From: Pandoraea eparura
GTDB taxonomy: Bacteria > Pseudomonadota > Gammaproteobacteria > Burkholderiales > Burkholderiaceae
Assembly (NCBI RefSeq): GCF_902459725.1
Contig: NZ_CABPSH010000001.1
Location: forward strand, 124,001-188,000
DNA length: 64,000 bases
Direction of reading: 5' to 3'
Each line of letters begins with the position of its first letter. The stretch's first letter is position 1. Below the pieces are notes generated by a model. It saw only the letters and a program-made list of their open reading frames with translations, did not search any database and was not told where the DNA came from. Shown piece after piece: positions 1 through 8,004 of this stretch. Both the position numbers and the translations under genes were made by a program.

Positions 1-356
1 ATGCCGTCGACCCAGACTTCCGCCTCACCCGCTACGTCCCAGCGGAGTGTATGCTCGACGCACAGCGTGATGTCTTCACCGCTCGGTTGCTCGTGCAACT
101 GGCACACCAGCGCTGGCGCACGCAGGGTGTCGCTTTCAACCAGAATCTGCTTGGCAAGGATATGCAGCGCTGTCTCGAACGCCGTTGTGCAGGAAGCCTC
201 GGCCTTGTGCGCGAAGTGCCAGACACGCGCGTCGCCCTGCTTTCGCGTCACGAGCTGTTTGCACTCGGCGCAGCGAAAGGTGCCCTCGACGGATGGCGGC
301 ACATCGTGAATATCGACGATGCGCCCTTTCCCATCAAGTGCAAACGGAATCTTCAA
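1..356 (-). CDS. CoiA-like protein, N-terminal part (cut by window edge)
   Basis: The minus strand is open for 118 codons from a TTG (354-356) and runs off base 1. It begins LKIPFALDGKGRIVDIHDV, then has a Cys pair (FRCAECKQLV), the block WHFAHKAEASC and the helix ETALHILAKQIL. This is the N-terminal layout of the CoiA-like family: a Cys/His zinc-finger-like segment before a nuclease-like domain, which would lie outside the window. CoiA helps recombination during competence in Gram-positives; proteobacterial relatives often sit on plasmids and integrative elements and their role is not established. An in-frame TGA lies a short way upstream, so the start cannot be far off. No clear Shine-Dalgarno is visible, so the exact start is uncertain. 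Confidence 0.6.
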   Translation of the reverse strand, partial: MKIPFALDGKGRIVDIHDVPPSVEGTFRCAECKQLVTRKQGDARVWHFAHKAEASCTTAFETALHILAKQILVESDTLRAPALVCQLHEQPSGEDITLCVEHTLRWDVAGEAEVWVDG

Positions 357-1428
357 TTGAGAATGAAAGCGAAAGTGTCGTGGATGACCATGGTAGCAGT
401 ATCACGGAGACAAGCCCCCGGTGACGCGGCGAGCTCGGCGGTGAGACGGCAATCTTCCACAATGCTTTCCAACTTTTCACCCGTTGATTCCCAAGGCCGA
501 GAGAGCGTTATCTAAAGGGCCAGAAAATCTCACGTTATGGGTCTTGCTACGCTGCGGGAATGGTCAATGCGGAGAGGGACATGCATTAGTTGGCGGTGTT
601 CGTGACCTGCACCACGCGCGCCAAATTCTTTCAAGGCAGCGGAGAATGCCGACACCTACCAGCAAATATGGATGTTTTTTGGGGCAACCTTATCGCCCTT
701 CCGTCAGGCTCGCCGGCTGTGTTGCGGACTTTGGGCTGGAGGCGGTGTCAAGGGCGGCACCGGAAGCCGCAGCGGAGCGCAGCCGCACGTGAGCACCGAA
801 CGGATGAGGGTGTCAGCGTAGCGAACCCTTAATGCCGATGGAAGTCATACAGCCTAGCGGCAAGGGGCAGGTCTGAGCGTAGCGGTGCCCTGCTCTCGCC
901 GCCTGTCGGGCAAGGTCCGAAGCGGGGGTGCAGCCCTAAGGGGGGCCAAGCCCGAATGGCGCGGATGGGGCGCATCTCTGCCTTGGCACATAGTCGGACG
1001 AGAAGATAGTCCCGCGGGCGTGAGCCGTTCGCAGCGCGGGAAATTTGGCGGCCGGATTTAGCAAGGCAGTTCACAAACATACTTTCAAGCTTGCGCCTTC
1101 CGATGCCCTCATTGCAATTCGCCAAGTATGCGTCATGGCCACCCAAAAAACGTAGCGATGACGCATTGTGACTCTGGTCAACCTAGGCAACGGAGCGGTT
1201 TTCCGCCGAGCCAAATGCCCTAACGACCAGATTTATAGACAAGAAGAGCTAACAGCACAACTAATAGGGAAAACGGGCAACCGCCCGCATGGCCAATTTA
1301 TGAAAGGGTTGAGGGCACTGCCGCGCCGCGTTTTCGGGAACGATGACATGCAACGTCGGGAATGATGACACTCATTATAGGGAGCGGTGTCACATGGATA
1401 AATGCGATTATCCCCACGCCCGCCCTAG
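357..1428. other. Stretch without a recognisable gene
   Basis: No reading frame here resembles a known protein. A minus-strand frame of 105 codons (829-1146) and several plus-strand frames of 80-100 codons exist, but they lack a good ribosome binding site and are rich in Arg, Ala and Pro, as expected for chance frames in GC-rich DNA. The segment 780-1060 contains the motif GAGCGTAGCG and a near copy (GTCAGCGTAGCG), which hints at old repeat or mobile-element DNA. It lies between a CoiA-like gene and restriction/IS scraps, so a degraded mobile-element backbone is the most likely source. Confidence 0.4.
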
Positions 1429-1429
1429 T

Positions 1430-1596
1430 CAGCGTCGCCACCTGGGTCCGAACTTCCTCGTCGAAGCAGTCGCTGATGCGCTTGTAGAACAACAATGCGA
1501 ACACGTAGCCACGGAATTCCGAGTGGTCGGCGTTGCCGCGCAAGACGCCGGCGGCCTTGTCGAGGTAGCTTTCAAGCTCGCCTCGGGTGGTAATGC
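1430..1596 (-). pseudogene. Type I restriction-modification methylase (HsdM) N-terminal fragment
   Basis: The minus-strand translation reads ITTRGELESYLDKAAG, then VLRGNADH and SEFRGYVFALLFYKRISD, ending near CFDEEV. This is the conserved N-terminal helical segment of type I DNA methyltransferase HsdM subunits. Only about 55 residues remain. The natural start is missing because an IS3-family element end abuts it on the upstream side, and after EEVRTQVATL the frame changes into unrelated residues. The S-adenosylmethionine-binding and NPPF catalytic motifs are absent, so no active enzyme is possible. No HsdS or HsdR gene is near. Confidence 0.7.
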
Positions 1597-1815
1597 CCCC
1601 CGTTTTCCACAGTCGGCAGAAGTAGAAACTAAGCGGCCATGGCCAGCCGCTGCTTCGGGGTAAAACCGCCCAATGCCATATTTGGGCGCTCGTGATTGTA
1701 AGTCCACATCCAGTCGGCCGCTGCCTGCCGAACCTGCTCCAGGTCTTCCCACAGATATTGCGAGAGCCATTCGTATCGAGCGGTCCGATTGAACCGTTCG
1801 ATGTACGCGTTCCCT
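1597..1815 (-). mobile_element. IS3-family (IS407-group) transposase C-terminal remnant
   Basis: The minus strand between about 1815 and 1629 encodes NAYIERFNRTARYEWL, then LWEDLEQVRQAAADWMW and HERPNMALGGFTPKQRLA, with MAA and a TAG stop at 1629-1631. This is the C-terminal end of the OrfB integrase-core transposase of IS3-family elements, closest in wording to the IS407 group common in Burkholderiaceae. The catalytic D-D-E upstream is missing because the frame breaks at about 1815. The remaining bases up to the HsdM fragment, including a G-run, are presumably the element's terminal inverted repeat. It is a dead remnant that records an insertion into the hsdM gene. Confidence 0.75.
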
Positions 1816-1848
1816 CGTCACTGCAACGTTAATGTGGCATCCGCCCGA

Positions 1849-1922
1849 TAACGTACTGCCGCACTGTCATTCTGAGAATGACGGGGCCGGACGCCAAAAA
1901 ATCCGGACTTAACGTACTGCCG
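1849..1922. repeat. 13-bp direct repeats flanking a palindrome
   Basis: TAACGTACTGCCG occurs at 1849-1861 and again at 1910-1922. Between them lies the palindrome GTCATTCTGAGAATGAC (about 1866-1882) and a short hairpin around the A-run (GGACGCC, six A, TCCGGAC). The right copy ends 9 bp before the group II intron boundary. It could be a recombination or resolution site, or 3'-exon context of the intron. The sequence alone does not decide. Confidence 0.45.
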
Positions 1923-1931
1923 AGAAAGCAG

Positions 1932-3770
1932 AATCGGCATAGGGGGTAGCCGTTAAAGCTACACCCCTGCCACACCACATGGCATGCGGGTCCGCACCGG
2001 GCGGTTCGAGCAGTTGAGGTTATGAGAGTCGAGGCACGCCAAGCCGGTCGAAGTGGGCAACGGGTAGCGCTCGGTTCAACAGCAGGTAGCTATTACGCCA
2101 CCACCTGCGGCTGTTCGCGGCCACCCTGCGGGCGTCCGCCTCCGAGGCACCCAGCGCCAGCAACTCCCGGTACATCGTTGTGCCTCGTCGCCAGTGCTTG
2201 AGCTGCATCGCACGCAGCCGGTGTCTGATCCACTCGTCGAGTTTGCGGAACACCTTGGGCGTCTGCGCCAGATGGAAGTACGCTTTCCAACCCGTCATAT
2301 AGGCCCGCAGTCGCTGCGCCACCTCCAGCAGACTTCGCCCGCCCGAGCGCCGGGTCATCTACCGAATGCGTTGCTTGAATGCCTCCAACGCCTTTCCGGC
2401 CACCGCGCATTTGATCCGGTCGTGCGCGCTGCGCCACAACTCGTAGCCCAGAAACCTGCGACCAGGCGCCTGCGCAACCGCCGTCTTGACCTCGTTGACC
2501 TTCAAGCGGAGCCGGTCATAGAGCTTGCGCATGCCCTCCAGCACCCGTTCGCCCGCTCGCACACTGCGCACGTACACGTTGCAGTCGTCGGCGTAGCGCA
2601 CGAAGCGGTGGCCTCGCGTCTCCAGTTCCCGGTCCACCTCGTCCAACAGCACATTGGCCAGTAGCGGCGACAGCGGCCCGCCCTGCGGCGTACCCTCGTG
2701 ACGCTCCATGACCACCCCGCCATCCATGATCCCGGCCACAAGGTACTGACGCACCAGCCGTAGCACGGCCTTATCGTCTATCCGTCTCGATAACCTCTGC
2801 ATCAGAATGTCGTGATTGACCCGGTCGAAGAACCTCTCCAGATCCACATCGATCACCACCCGGTAGCCCTCCTGCACATACCGCTGTGCCCTCAGCACCG
2901 CATCACGCGCACGACGTCCCGGCCGGAAACCGTAACTGTGTTCGGAAAAGGTCGGATCAATAATGGGCTGCAAGACTTGCAGCAGGGCTTGCTGGATCAA
3001 TCGATCCGTCACCGTCGGTATCCCCAATTCACGCACTCCGCCTCCGCGTTTCGGGATCTGGACTCGCCGCACCGGCTCAGGCCGGTAGCTTCCATCCAGT
3101 AACGCTTCCCGAATCCGAGGCCAGTGCGTCTTGAGTTCGTCCGCCGTCTCGGCCATCGACTTCCCATCCACCCCAGCACTGCCGCGATTGGCTTTGACGC
3201 GTTTCCACGCCTTCACCAGATTCGCTCTCGCGAGCGCCTGCCCTAACAGGCCGTCTCGCCCCGGGCTTCCAGTTTCGTCGTGCACCGACCGTGCCTCATC
3301 ACGCGACGCTCCCGGCTCGGCTTCACCTCGCCTTCGCGCGTCACGCTCCGCTTTCGCGGACTTCTGATGCACTGCACGTTCGAGCACCACGGCCTTCGGC
3401 CCTCCTACGCGTTCGGCCCTTCGCCCCATACCGGCAGCTACTACGACCTCGGCTGACTTCTCGCTCCGGTTCAACACCGTCGCCCTTTCAGGCACAAGGC
3501 GAGATCTCCCCAGGTAAGAACGCACTCCTTCATCGCACAACCGCCGCATTTACGCCACTTCGCCTTGGTCACGAGAGCTTCGCGGTCCATTGCCCGCTCG
3601 CCCTGCTCGGCAGCGCCTTCTATACGGTTCTTGTTCATCGGCTCACGATTTACGCTCCACGCTTCCTCCCCACAATCGGTCGCCCTCATGCAGTTGCGCT
3701 TCACTTCATTCGCTGTGACCAGCTTATGGCGGGACTTGCACCCGCAGGAGTGCGCCCATGCTGGGCGCAC
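1932..3770 (-). mobile_element. Group II intron, bacterial class C type
   Basis: On the minus strand the element begins GTGCGCCCAGCATGGGC (5' end at 3770), matching the 5' consensus of class C introns, followed by GGGTGCAAGTCCC. After the intron-encoded protein come a domain V hairpin (about 1970-2008: GAACCGCCCGGTGCGG, then CGCATGCC and GTGGTGTGG) and a domain VI-like stem ending GCCGATT near 1932. The 5' exon is an intrinsic terminator (3775-3802), the target class C introns are known to prefer. The boundaries are read from consensus only. The reverse transcriptase inside carries a nonsense codon, so independent movement is unlikely unless splicing is aided in trans. Confidence 0.8.
2020..3429 (-). 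pseudogene. ltrA: Group II intron reverse transcriptase/maturase with in-frame amber stop
   Basis: The protein has the reverse-transcriptase fingers and palm: ANRGSAGVDG, LGIPTVTDRLIQQAL, YGFRPGRRARDAVLRA, TPQGGPLSPLLANV and the catalytic FVRYADD. The maturase domain follows (RAYMTGWKAYFHLAQTP, RLRAMQLKHWRRG, SRRWWRNS). At 2359-2361 the codon is TAG, between RIR and MTRRSGG. The frame is identical on both sides, so a single CAG-to-TAG change explains it. Everything after it, the maturase domain, would be lost. The start is uncertain: ATG 3427-3429 is chosen because further upstream the DNA is ribozyme, but the frame stays open to an ATG at 3549. Confidence 0.85.
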
Positions 3771-3774
3771 AACG

Positions 3775-3802
3775 AAAAAAGCCCCACCAGTGGCGGGGCT
3801 TT
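3775..3802 (-). terminator. Rho-independent terminator used as intron target
   Basis: On the minus strand AAGCCCC and GGGGCTT form a stem around CCA/TGG pairs, followed by six T and then the intron's first base five bases later. It is a strong intrinsic terminator in the minus direction. The nearest upstream minus-strand genes are the ABC transporter genes ending at 4211. Class C introns typically insert directly behind such hairpins. Confidence 0.75.
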
Positions 3803-4210
3803 GCTCGAACTGGGCACTGTTTCATCAGTGTCCCAAAAGTACTGGCGGAGCGGTGAGTCTGGGCATGGTTTATCTCACGGCACGCCCCCTGCTAACAGGG
3901 AAATTTGCAGGGAATTCTGACCTTTCCGCCCCCCCCCTACTCCAGCCATGTGCCAGATGCTTTGCGGGCTGCCACGCGCGGCTGGCCGTTACGACCGACT
4001 CGGAACAGCGAATAACAGGGAAACATCCGAGACGAGGGCCGCGGCTTATAGGATCATCGTGAGGTACCGTCATGCGGTTTCAATAACATGCGCCAGATAG
4101 TTCGTCAAAAGCGTTCCTGTGGCTGATCGTCATTGCTTAGTCAACGGCAATTGGGGCGTGCACGCCATCATGAGGAGGCCGCTGTCGGTCAGGATGCGAG
4201 CCGGTTCTGC
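3803..4210. other. Intergenic stretch without a recognisable gene
   Basis: No frame in these 400 bases resembles a known protein. TAACAGGGAAA occurs near 3893 and again near 4013, and there is a run of nine C near 3930. It separates the transporter operon's last gene from the terminator and intron, and may be degenerate mobile-element DNA. Confidence 0.4.
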
Positions 4211-4993
4211 CTATGCCCTTACGCGTCGAACCGCCAACTCCAGCAGAAGCAATGCCACCGTCAATATGATCAGGAACGAACTGATGGAAGCGATGACCGG
4301 CTCCATGTTCATGACGAGGCTGTTCCAGATGCGCACGGGCAGCGTTTCCGTCTCGACGCCTGACAGGAAGAGTGAAATCACCAACTCGTCAAAGGACGTC
4401 AGGAAGCTGAAGAATGCAGCCGAAACCACACCGGGAGCCGTCATGGGCAAAATGACCCTCAGGAATGTATAAGTACGCGACGCACCCAGGCTTTCCGCCG
4501 CTCGCTCCACAGAAATGTCGATCCCCTGGAGTGTACTGATGAGGATCAGCAATACGATCGGCAATGCCAGCGATGAATGGCACACGGCGATCCAGACTTT
4601 AGATCCGACCAGCTCCAACGGGACCGAAGCGAAGTACAGGGCTACCGACGTAATGATCGTCGGGACGATCAACGGCAACAGGCAGAACGAGACGATCAGC
4701 TTCTTGTGCCCATATCGGCCACGCACCAGCGAGTAGGCGCCCAGGAAGCCAAGCGTGGTCGCGATTGCGCTCGCCAGTATGGCGATCAGCAAGCTGGATC
4801 CCAACGAACTCATCCATTCCGGGCTGGAAAAGAACTCGTCATACCACCGTAACGAGAAGCTGGTGGGTGGAAAGATCATGTAGCTGCTCTTGCCGAATGA
4901 AACGGTCATGACGATCAGAATCGGCACGATCATCAACGAGCAGATGACCCACGTCAGCACTTGCGCCACTGGGATTTTTTCAATGAATTTCAT
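4211..4993 (-). CDS. ABC transporter permease, spermidine/putrescine PotC type
   Basis: A 260-residue inner-membrane permease starting at ATG 4991-4993 (MKFIEKIPVAQVLTWVICSL). It has about six hydrophobic segments. The cytoplasmic coupling loop reads ERAAESLGASRTYTFLRVIL, then MTAPGVVSAAFFSF, the EAA loop typical of binding-protein-dependent permeases. Size and order match PotC, the second permease of polyamine-type importers. It starts 8 bp after the first permease gene and is last in the operon. The substrate cannot be read from the permease; the neighbouring amine and amino-acid oxidase genes suggest a nitrogenous compound. The frame is open far upstream, but the ATG is the first sensible start. 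Confidence 0.85.
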   Translation of the reverse strand: MKFIEKIPVAQVLTWVICSLMIVPILIVMTVSFGKSSYMIFPPTSFSLRWYDEFFSSPEWMSSLGSSLLIAILASAIATTLGFLGAYSLVRGRYGHKKLIVSFCLLPLIVPTIITSVALYFASVPLELVGSKVWIAVCHSSLALPIVLLILISTLQGIDISVERAAESLGASRTYTFLRVILPMTAPGVVSAAFFSFLTSFDELVISLFLSGVETETLPVRIWNSLVMNMEPVIASISSFLIILTVALLLLELAVRRVRA

Positions 4994-5001
4994 GTCGCCC
5001 C

Positions 5002-5877
5002 TCACGACTTGCCGAGCATTTTGTCCAGGTCGGTATACCGGCAGTAGACCGCATAGATGACCAACGTGATGACCAACAGGAAAAGCGACAACGCACACGC
5101 CAGCGGCCAGTTCATCGTGACCTCGATGTTGCGCTGGATGAGCATGGCCATCATCACGTCGTTCGGCCCCCCCATCAGCGCGGGCGTGATGAAGAAGCCG
5201 ATCGCGAGGATGTAGACGATCAGGAACCCCGAGATCACGCCAGGCATGCTGAGCGGGAAGAATATCTTGCGAAACGCGTGGATACGCGACGCCCCCATGC
5301 TGTGGGCGGCCTGAAGCAAGCGCGTATCGATGCCCTTCATCGTGGCGAACAACGTCAATACAAAATACGGCAGCAGCACATAGGTCATGCCGATCACTAC
5401 GCCGGTCATGTTGTACATGAGATTGAGCGGCGTATCGATCAACCCGATCGATATCAGGAATTTGTTGAGTACCCCCTTCGTGCCGAGGATGATCATCCAC
5501 GAATAGGTCCTGACAATGATCGACGTGAAGTAAGGCACCACGACACAAATGACCACCAGGGTGAACTTGAACGACCGGATCTGCGTAAGCGTGAAGGCGA
5601 CCGGGTACGCCGCCAGCAGCGCAAGCAGCGTTACTACCAAGGAAATCCACACTGTCTTCCAGGCAACCGTGATGAACATCGGCGATGTGAACGTCTCATA
5701 CAGCATCACCGCGAAATTGCCATCGAAATCCAGCGCCGACTTGATGAAGAACCATGCGATGGGCAGCACGAAGAACACGGTGAGGAAGCCCAGCACGGGG
5801 TAGATAAGCTTGTCCGTCCCGAGGGAGGGGGGCTTCACGTCGATGCGTTGCACTTTATCGAGGGCGATTTCAGCCAT
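5002..5877 (-). CDS. ABC transporter permease, spermidine/putrescine PotB type
   Basis: A 291-residue permease with an N-terminal cytoplasmic tail (MAEIALDKVQRIDVK) and about six membrane spans. The EAA loop reads LQAAHSMGASRIHAFRKIFF, then PLSMPGVISGFLIVY. These are features of the PotB/PotH branch of the binding-protein-dependent permease family. The start ATG overlaps the end of the ATPase gene by 8 bp, showing translational coupling. It probably forms the heterodimeric channel with the 4211-4993 product. Confidence 0.87.
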   Translation of the reverse strand: MAEIALDKVQRIDVKPPSLGTDKLIYPVLGFLTVFFVLPIAWFFIKSALDFDGNFAVMLYETFTSPMFITVAWKTVWISLVVTLLALLAAYPVAFTLTQIRSFKFTLVVICVVVPYFTSIIVRTYSWMIILGTKGVLNKFLISIGLIDTPLNLMYNMTGVVIGMTYVLLPYFVLTLFATMKGIDTRLLQAAHSMGASRIHAFRKIFFPLSMPGVISGFLIVYILAIGFFITPALMGGPNDVMMAMLIQRNIEVTMNWPLACALSLFLLVITLVIYAVYCRYTDLDKMLGKS

Positions 5878-6931
5878 GTTGGAGGATCCTCGCGTCCGAC
5901 GTCTTCTTCCATTGGATGCTCACCGGATCGCCAACGACAAACGCATGGGCATCGGCAACATTGCTGGAATCGGCATAGATCTTCGTGCGCTCGCCAAGGG
6001 CGACCTGATACCGGATGATGTGCCCGAGAAAGGAGATGTTCAGGATCCTGCCCTGTAGCGGATCGGGCTGTGCGCTGGCACGTTCACGCACCGGGTGGAG
6101 CTCGACGCGCTCCGGGCGAATGAACAAGTGGTCTCCGTCGCGCATGCCCATGCCCTGGCGATAGCGCGAATCCAGGTGCGCGTAAGGCAGGATGTTGGCC
6201 TCGCCGAGAAAGCCTGCGGCGAACACATTACACGGGGATTCGTAGACATCCCTGGGCGTACCCACCTGCTCGATCCGGCCATTGTTCATGATCGCAATGC
6301 GGTCAGACATGTTCATCGCCTCTTCCTGGTCATGGGTAACGAAGACGACGGTCATGTCGAGTGCGCGCTGCAGTTCCTTGATCTCCATCTGCATCTGGTA
6401 TCGAAGGTTCTTGTCCAGCGCGCCGAGCGGTTCGTCCATCAGCACCACTTTCGGGTGGAACACGATCGCACGCGCCAGCGCGACACGTTGTTGCTGTCCG
6501 CCGGAGAGCTCCTTCGGGAGTCGCTTGGCAAAGGCCGACAGGCGCACGAGGTCAATCGCCCATTGCGCACGCTCCAGGCACGCCTTGCTGCCGAACTTGC
6601 GCACCTTGAGCGGAAACATCACGTTCTCCAGCACGCTCATGTGCGGGAACAACGCGTAGTTCTGGAACACCATGCCCAGGTTGCGCTGCTGGGGGCTCAT
6701 GTAGCTGATGTCGGTGTCGTCAAGCATGACATGGCCTGCATCCGGCGTCGCAAAGCCGGCCAGCATCATCAGCGTGGTGGTCTTTCCCGACCCGCTCGGC
6801 CCCAGCAGGGAAAAGAACTCGCCAGGTTCGATACTGAGGTTCAAGTCATCGACCACGGCCTGATCGCCGTATCTCTTTGTGACGTTGCGAAAGCGGATGC
6901 GCCCGCTCGATTTCACGAATTCAGCGACCAT
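5870..6931 (-). CDS. ABC transporter ATP-binding protein, PotA type
   Basis: A 353-residue ATPase. From the chosen start (MVAEFVKSSG) Walker A GPSGSGKTT is at residues 44-52, the Q-loop FQNYALFPH near 89, signature LSGGQQQR at 142-149, Walker B VVLMDEP at 162-168 and the switch His (VTHDQEEA) at 200. The C-terminal 110 residues form the TOBE-like regulatory domain seen in PotA/MalK proteins. ATG 6929-6931 is preferred over GTG 6940 because AGGAG sits 8 bases before it. It overlaps the end of the binding-protein gene by 19 bp. It powers the importer encoded around it. Confidence 0.9.
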   Translation of the reverse strand: MVAEFVKSSGRIRFRNVTKRYGDQAVVDDLNLSIEPGEFFSLLGPSGSGKTTTLMMLAGFATPDAGHVMLDDTDISYMSPQQRNLGMVFQNYALFPHMSVLENVMFPLKVRKFGSKACLERAQWAIDLVRLSAFAKRLPKELSGGQQQRVALARAIVFHPKVVLMDEPLGALDKNLRYQMQMEIKELQRALDMTVVFVTHDQEEAMNMSDRIAIMNNGRIEQVGTPRDVYESPCNVFAAGFLGEANILPYAHLDSRYRQGMGMRDGDHLFIRPERVELHPVRERASAQPDPLQGRILNISFLGHIIRYQVALGERTKIYADSSNVADAHAFVVGDPVSIQWKKTSDARILQHG

Positions 6932-7995
6932 TTTGCCCACTCCTTGCCGACTACTGCCCGATTATCTGCCCACCATTTCGCGTCCAGCAAGAAGCCGTGC
7001 TGGCGCGTGCGATCACCGCCCGGGATCTTGTCGCGCAAGGCCGGTGTCAGTGATTCATATGCCGTCTTCGTCACGGGGCCGCTGTTCCACAGGGCGCTGA
7101 ACTTGCTCTGGACCTCCTTGCTCAGGCAGAAGTCGACCAGCTTTTGCGCGTTCTCGAAGTTTTTCGCCTTCTTTAAAACGGCATAGGCCTGGACGTGTAC
7201 GCCGTGCTGATTCCAGTTGATCTCCAGGGGCGCATTGTTCGCGATGCCGTTGAGAATACGCGTGCTCCAAACGGAGCTCAGGTCCGCTTCGCGTGTCGAG
7301 AGCATCTGCACGGACAGCGCGCCGGACGACCAGAACTTGGTGATCCCCGGCTTGATGCGCGAGAGTGCCTTGAACGCGCGTGGCAGGTCCAGCGGATACA
7401 GCTTGTCCATCGGCACGCCGTCGGCGAGCAGTGCGAATTCGAGATTCGGCGCGCCGCTGTCCATGTCGGCGAGTGCCCGGGTGGACGGATATTTCTTGAA
7501 ATCCCAGAAATCGGCCCAGCTCTTCGGAACGGTGTCCTGCTTCCACTTGCCCAGGTTATAACCCATGACGTCCGCGTAGACGAAATTGCCCACGTACTTG
7601 TCATGCTTGTATTCCGGCAGGATGTCGGCCGGGTCGGTAAACTTGAAGCCGGCGTAGTTCAGCGGAGCCAGGGCATCTTCCCATTGGAGAAGCACGCTGT
7701 CGTCGTTGTCGATGATGTCGAGTTCAAGATGGCCGGACTTGATCATCGCCTCGAGCTTGCCGGTGGTCGTAGCCACCGGAATCACGCGAATGCCGGTCTT
7801 TGCCGTGAACGGGTCATAGATCAGCTTGCGGCGGATCTCGTCATATGCACCGCCGGGCGAGCGGATCACCACGGTTTCCTGTGCCGCCTCAGTGTTCTTT
7901 ACCCAGATCATCGGGGCGATGGCCACCGCCCCCGCAAGTTTCAATACCGATCGGCGCCCCATGCTGGTGATGGGTTCCCCATGTCTTTTGTTCAT
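6913..7995 (-). CDS. ABC transporter periplasmic binding protein, spermidine/putrescine type
   Basis: A 360-residue secreted binding protein. The N-terminus has a twin-arginine-like signal, GRRSVLKLAGAVAIAPMI, with cleavage probably near EAAQ. The mature part starts VVIRSPGGAYDEI and has FTAKTGIRVIPV, typical of PotD/PotF-like extracellular binding proteins (family 1/polyamine). A good ribosome site (AGGAGACGATC) precedes the ATG. It is the first transporter gene, 9 bp after the DadA-like gene. A Tat-type rather than Sec signal is a prediction from the RR motif. The ligand is unknown; amines, amino acids or opine-like compounds fit the neighbours. Confidence 0.87.
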   Translation of the reverse strand: MNKRHGEPITSMGRRSVLKLAGAVAIAPMIWVKNTEAAQETVVIRSPGGAYDEIRRKLIYDPFTAKTGIRVIPVATTTGKLEAMIKSGHLELDIIDNDDSVLLQWEDALAPLNYAGFKFTDPADILPEYKHDKYVGNFVYADVMGYNLGKWKQDTVPKSWADFWDFKKYPSTRALADMDSGAPNLEFALLADGVPMDKLYPLDLPRAFKALSRIKPGITKFWSSGALSVQMLSTREADLSSVWSTRILNGIANNAPLEINWNQHGVHVQAYAVLKKAKNFENAQKLVDFCLSKEVQSKFSALWNSGPVTKTAYESLTPALRDKIPGGDRTRQHGFLLDAKWWADNRAVVGKEWAKWSLNS

Positions 7996-8004
7996 GATCG
8001 TCTC

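Noticed and set aside
829-1146. 105-codon minus-strand gene
   Set aside because: No ribosome site or family match; composition fits a chance frame in GC-rich DNA.
4211-5650. Apparent 479-codon fusion upstream of the second permease
   Set aside because: The upstream half is an out-of-frame reading of the first permease gene; only the part from ATG 4991-4993 is a real protein.
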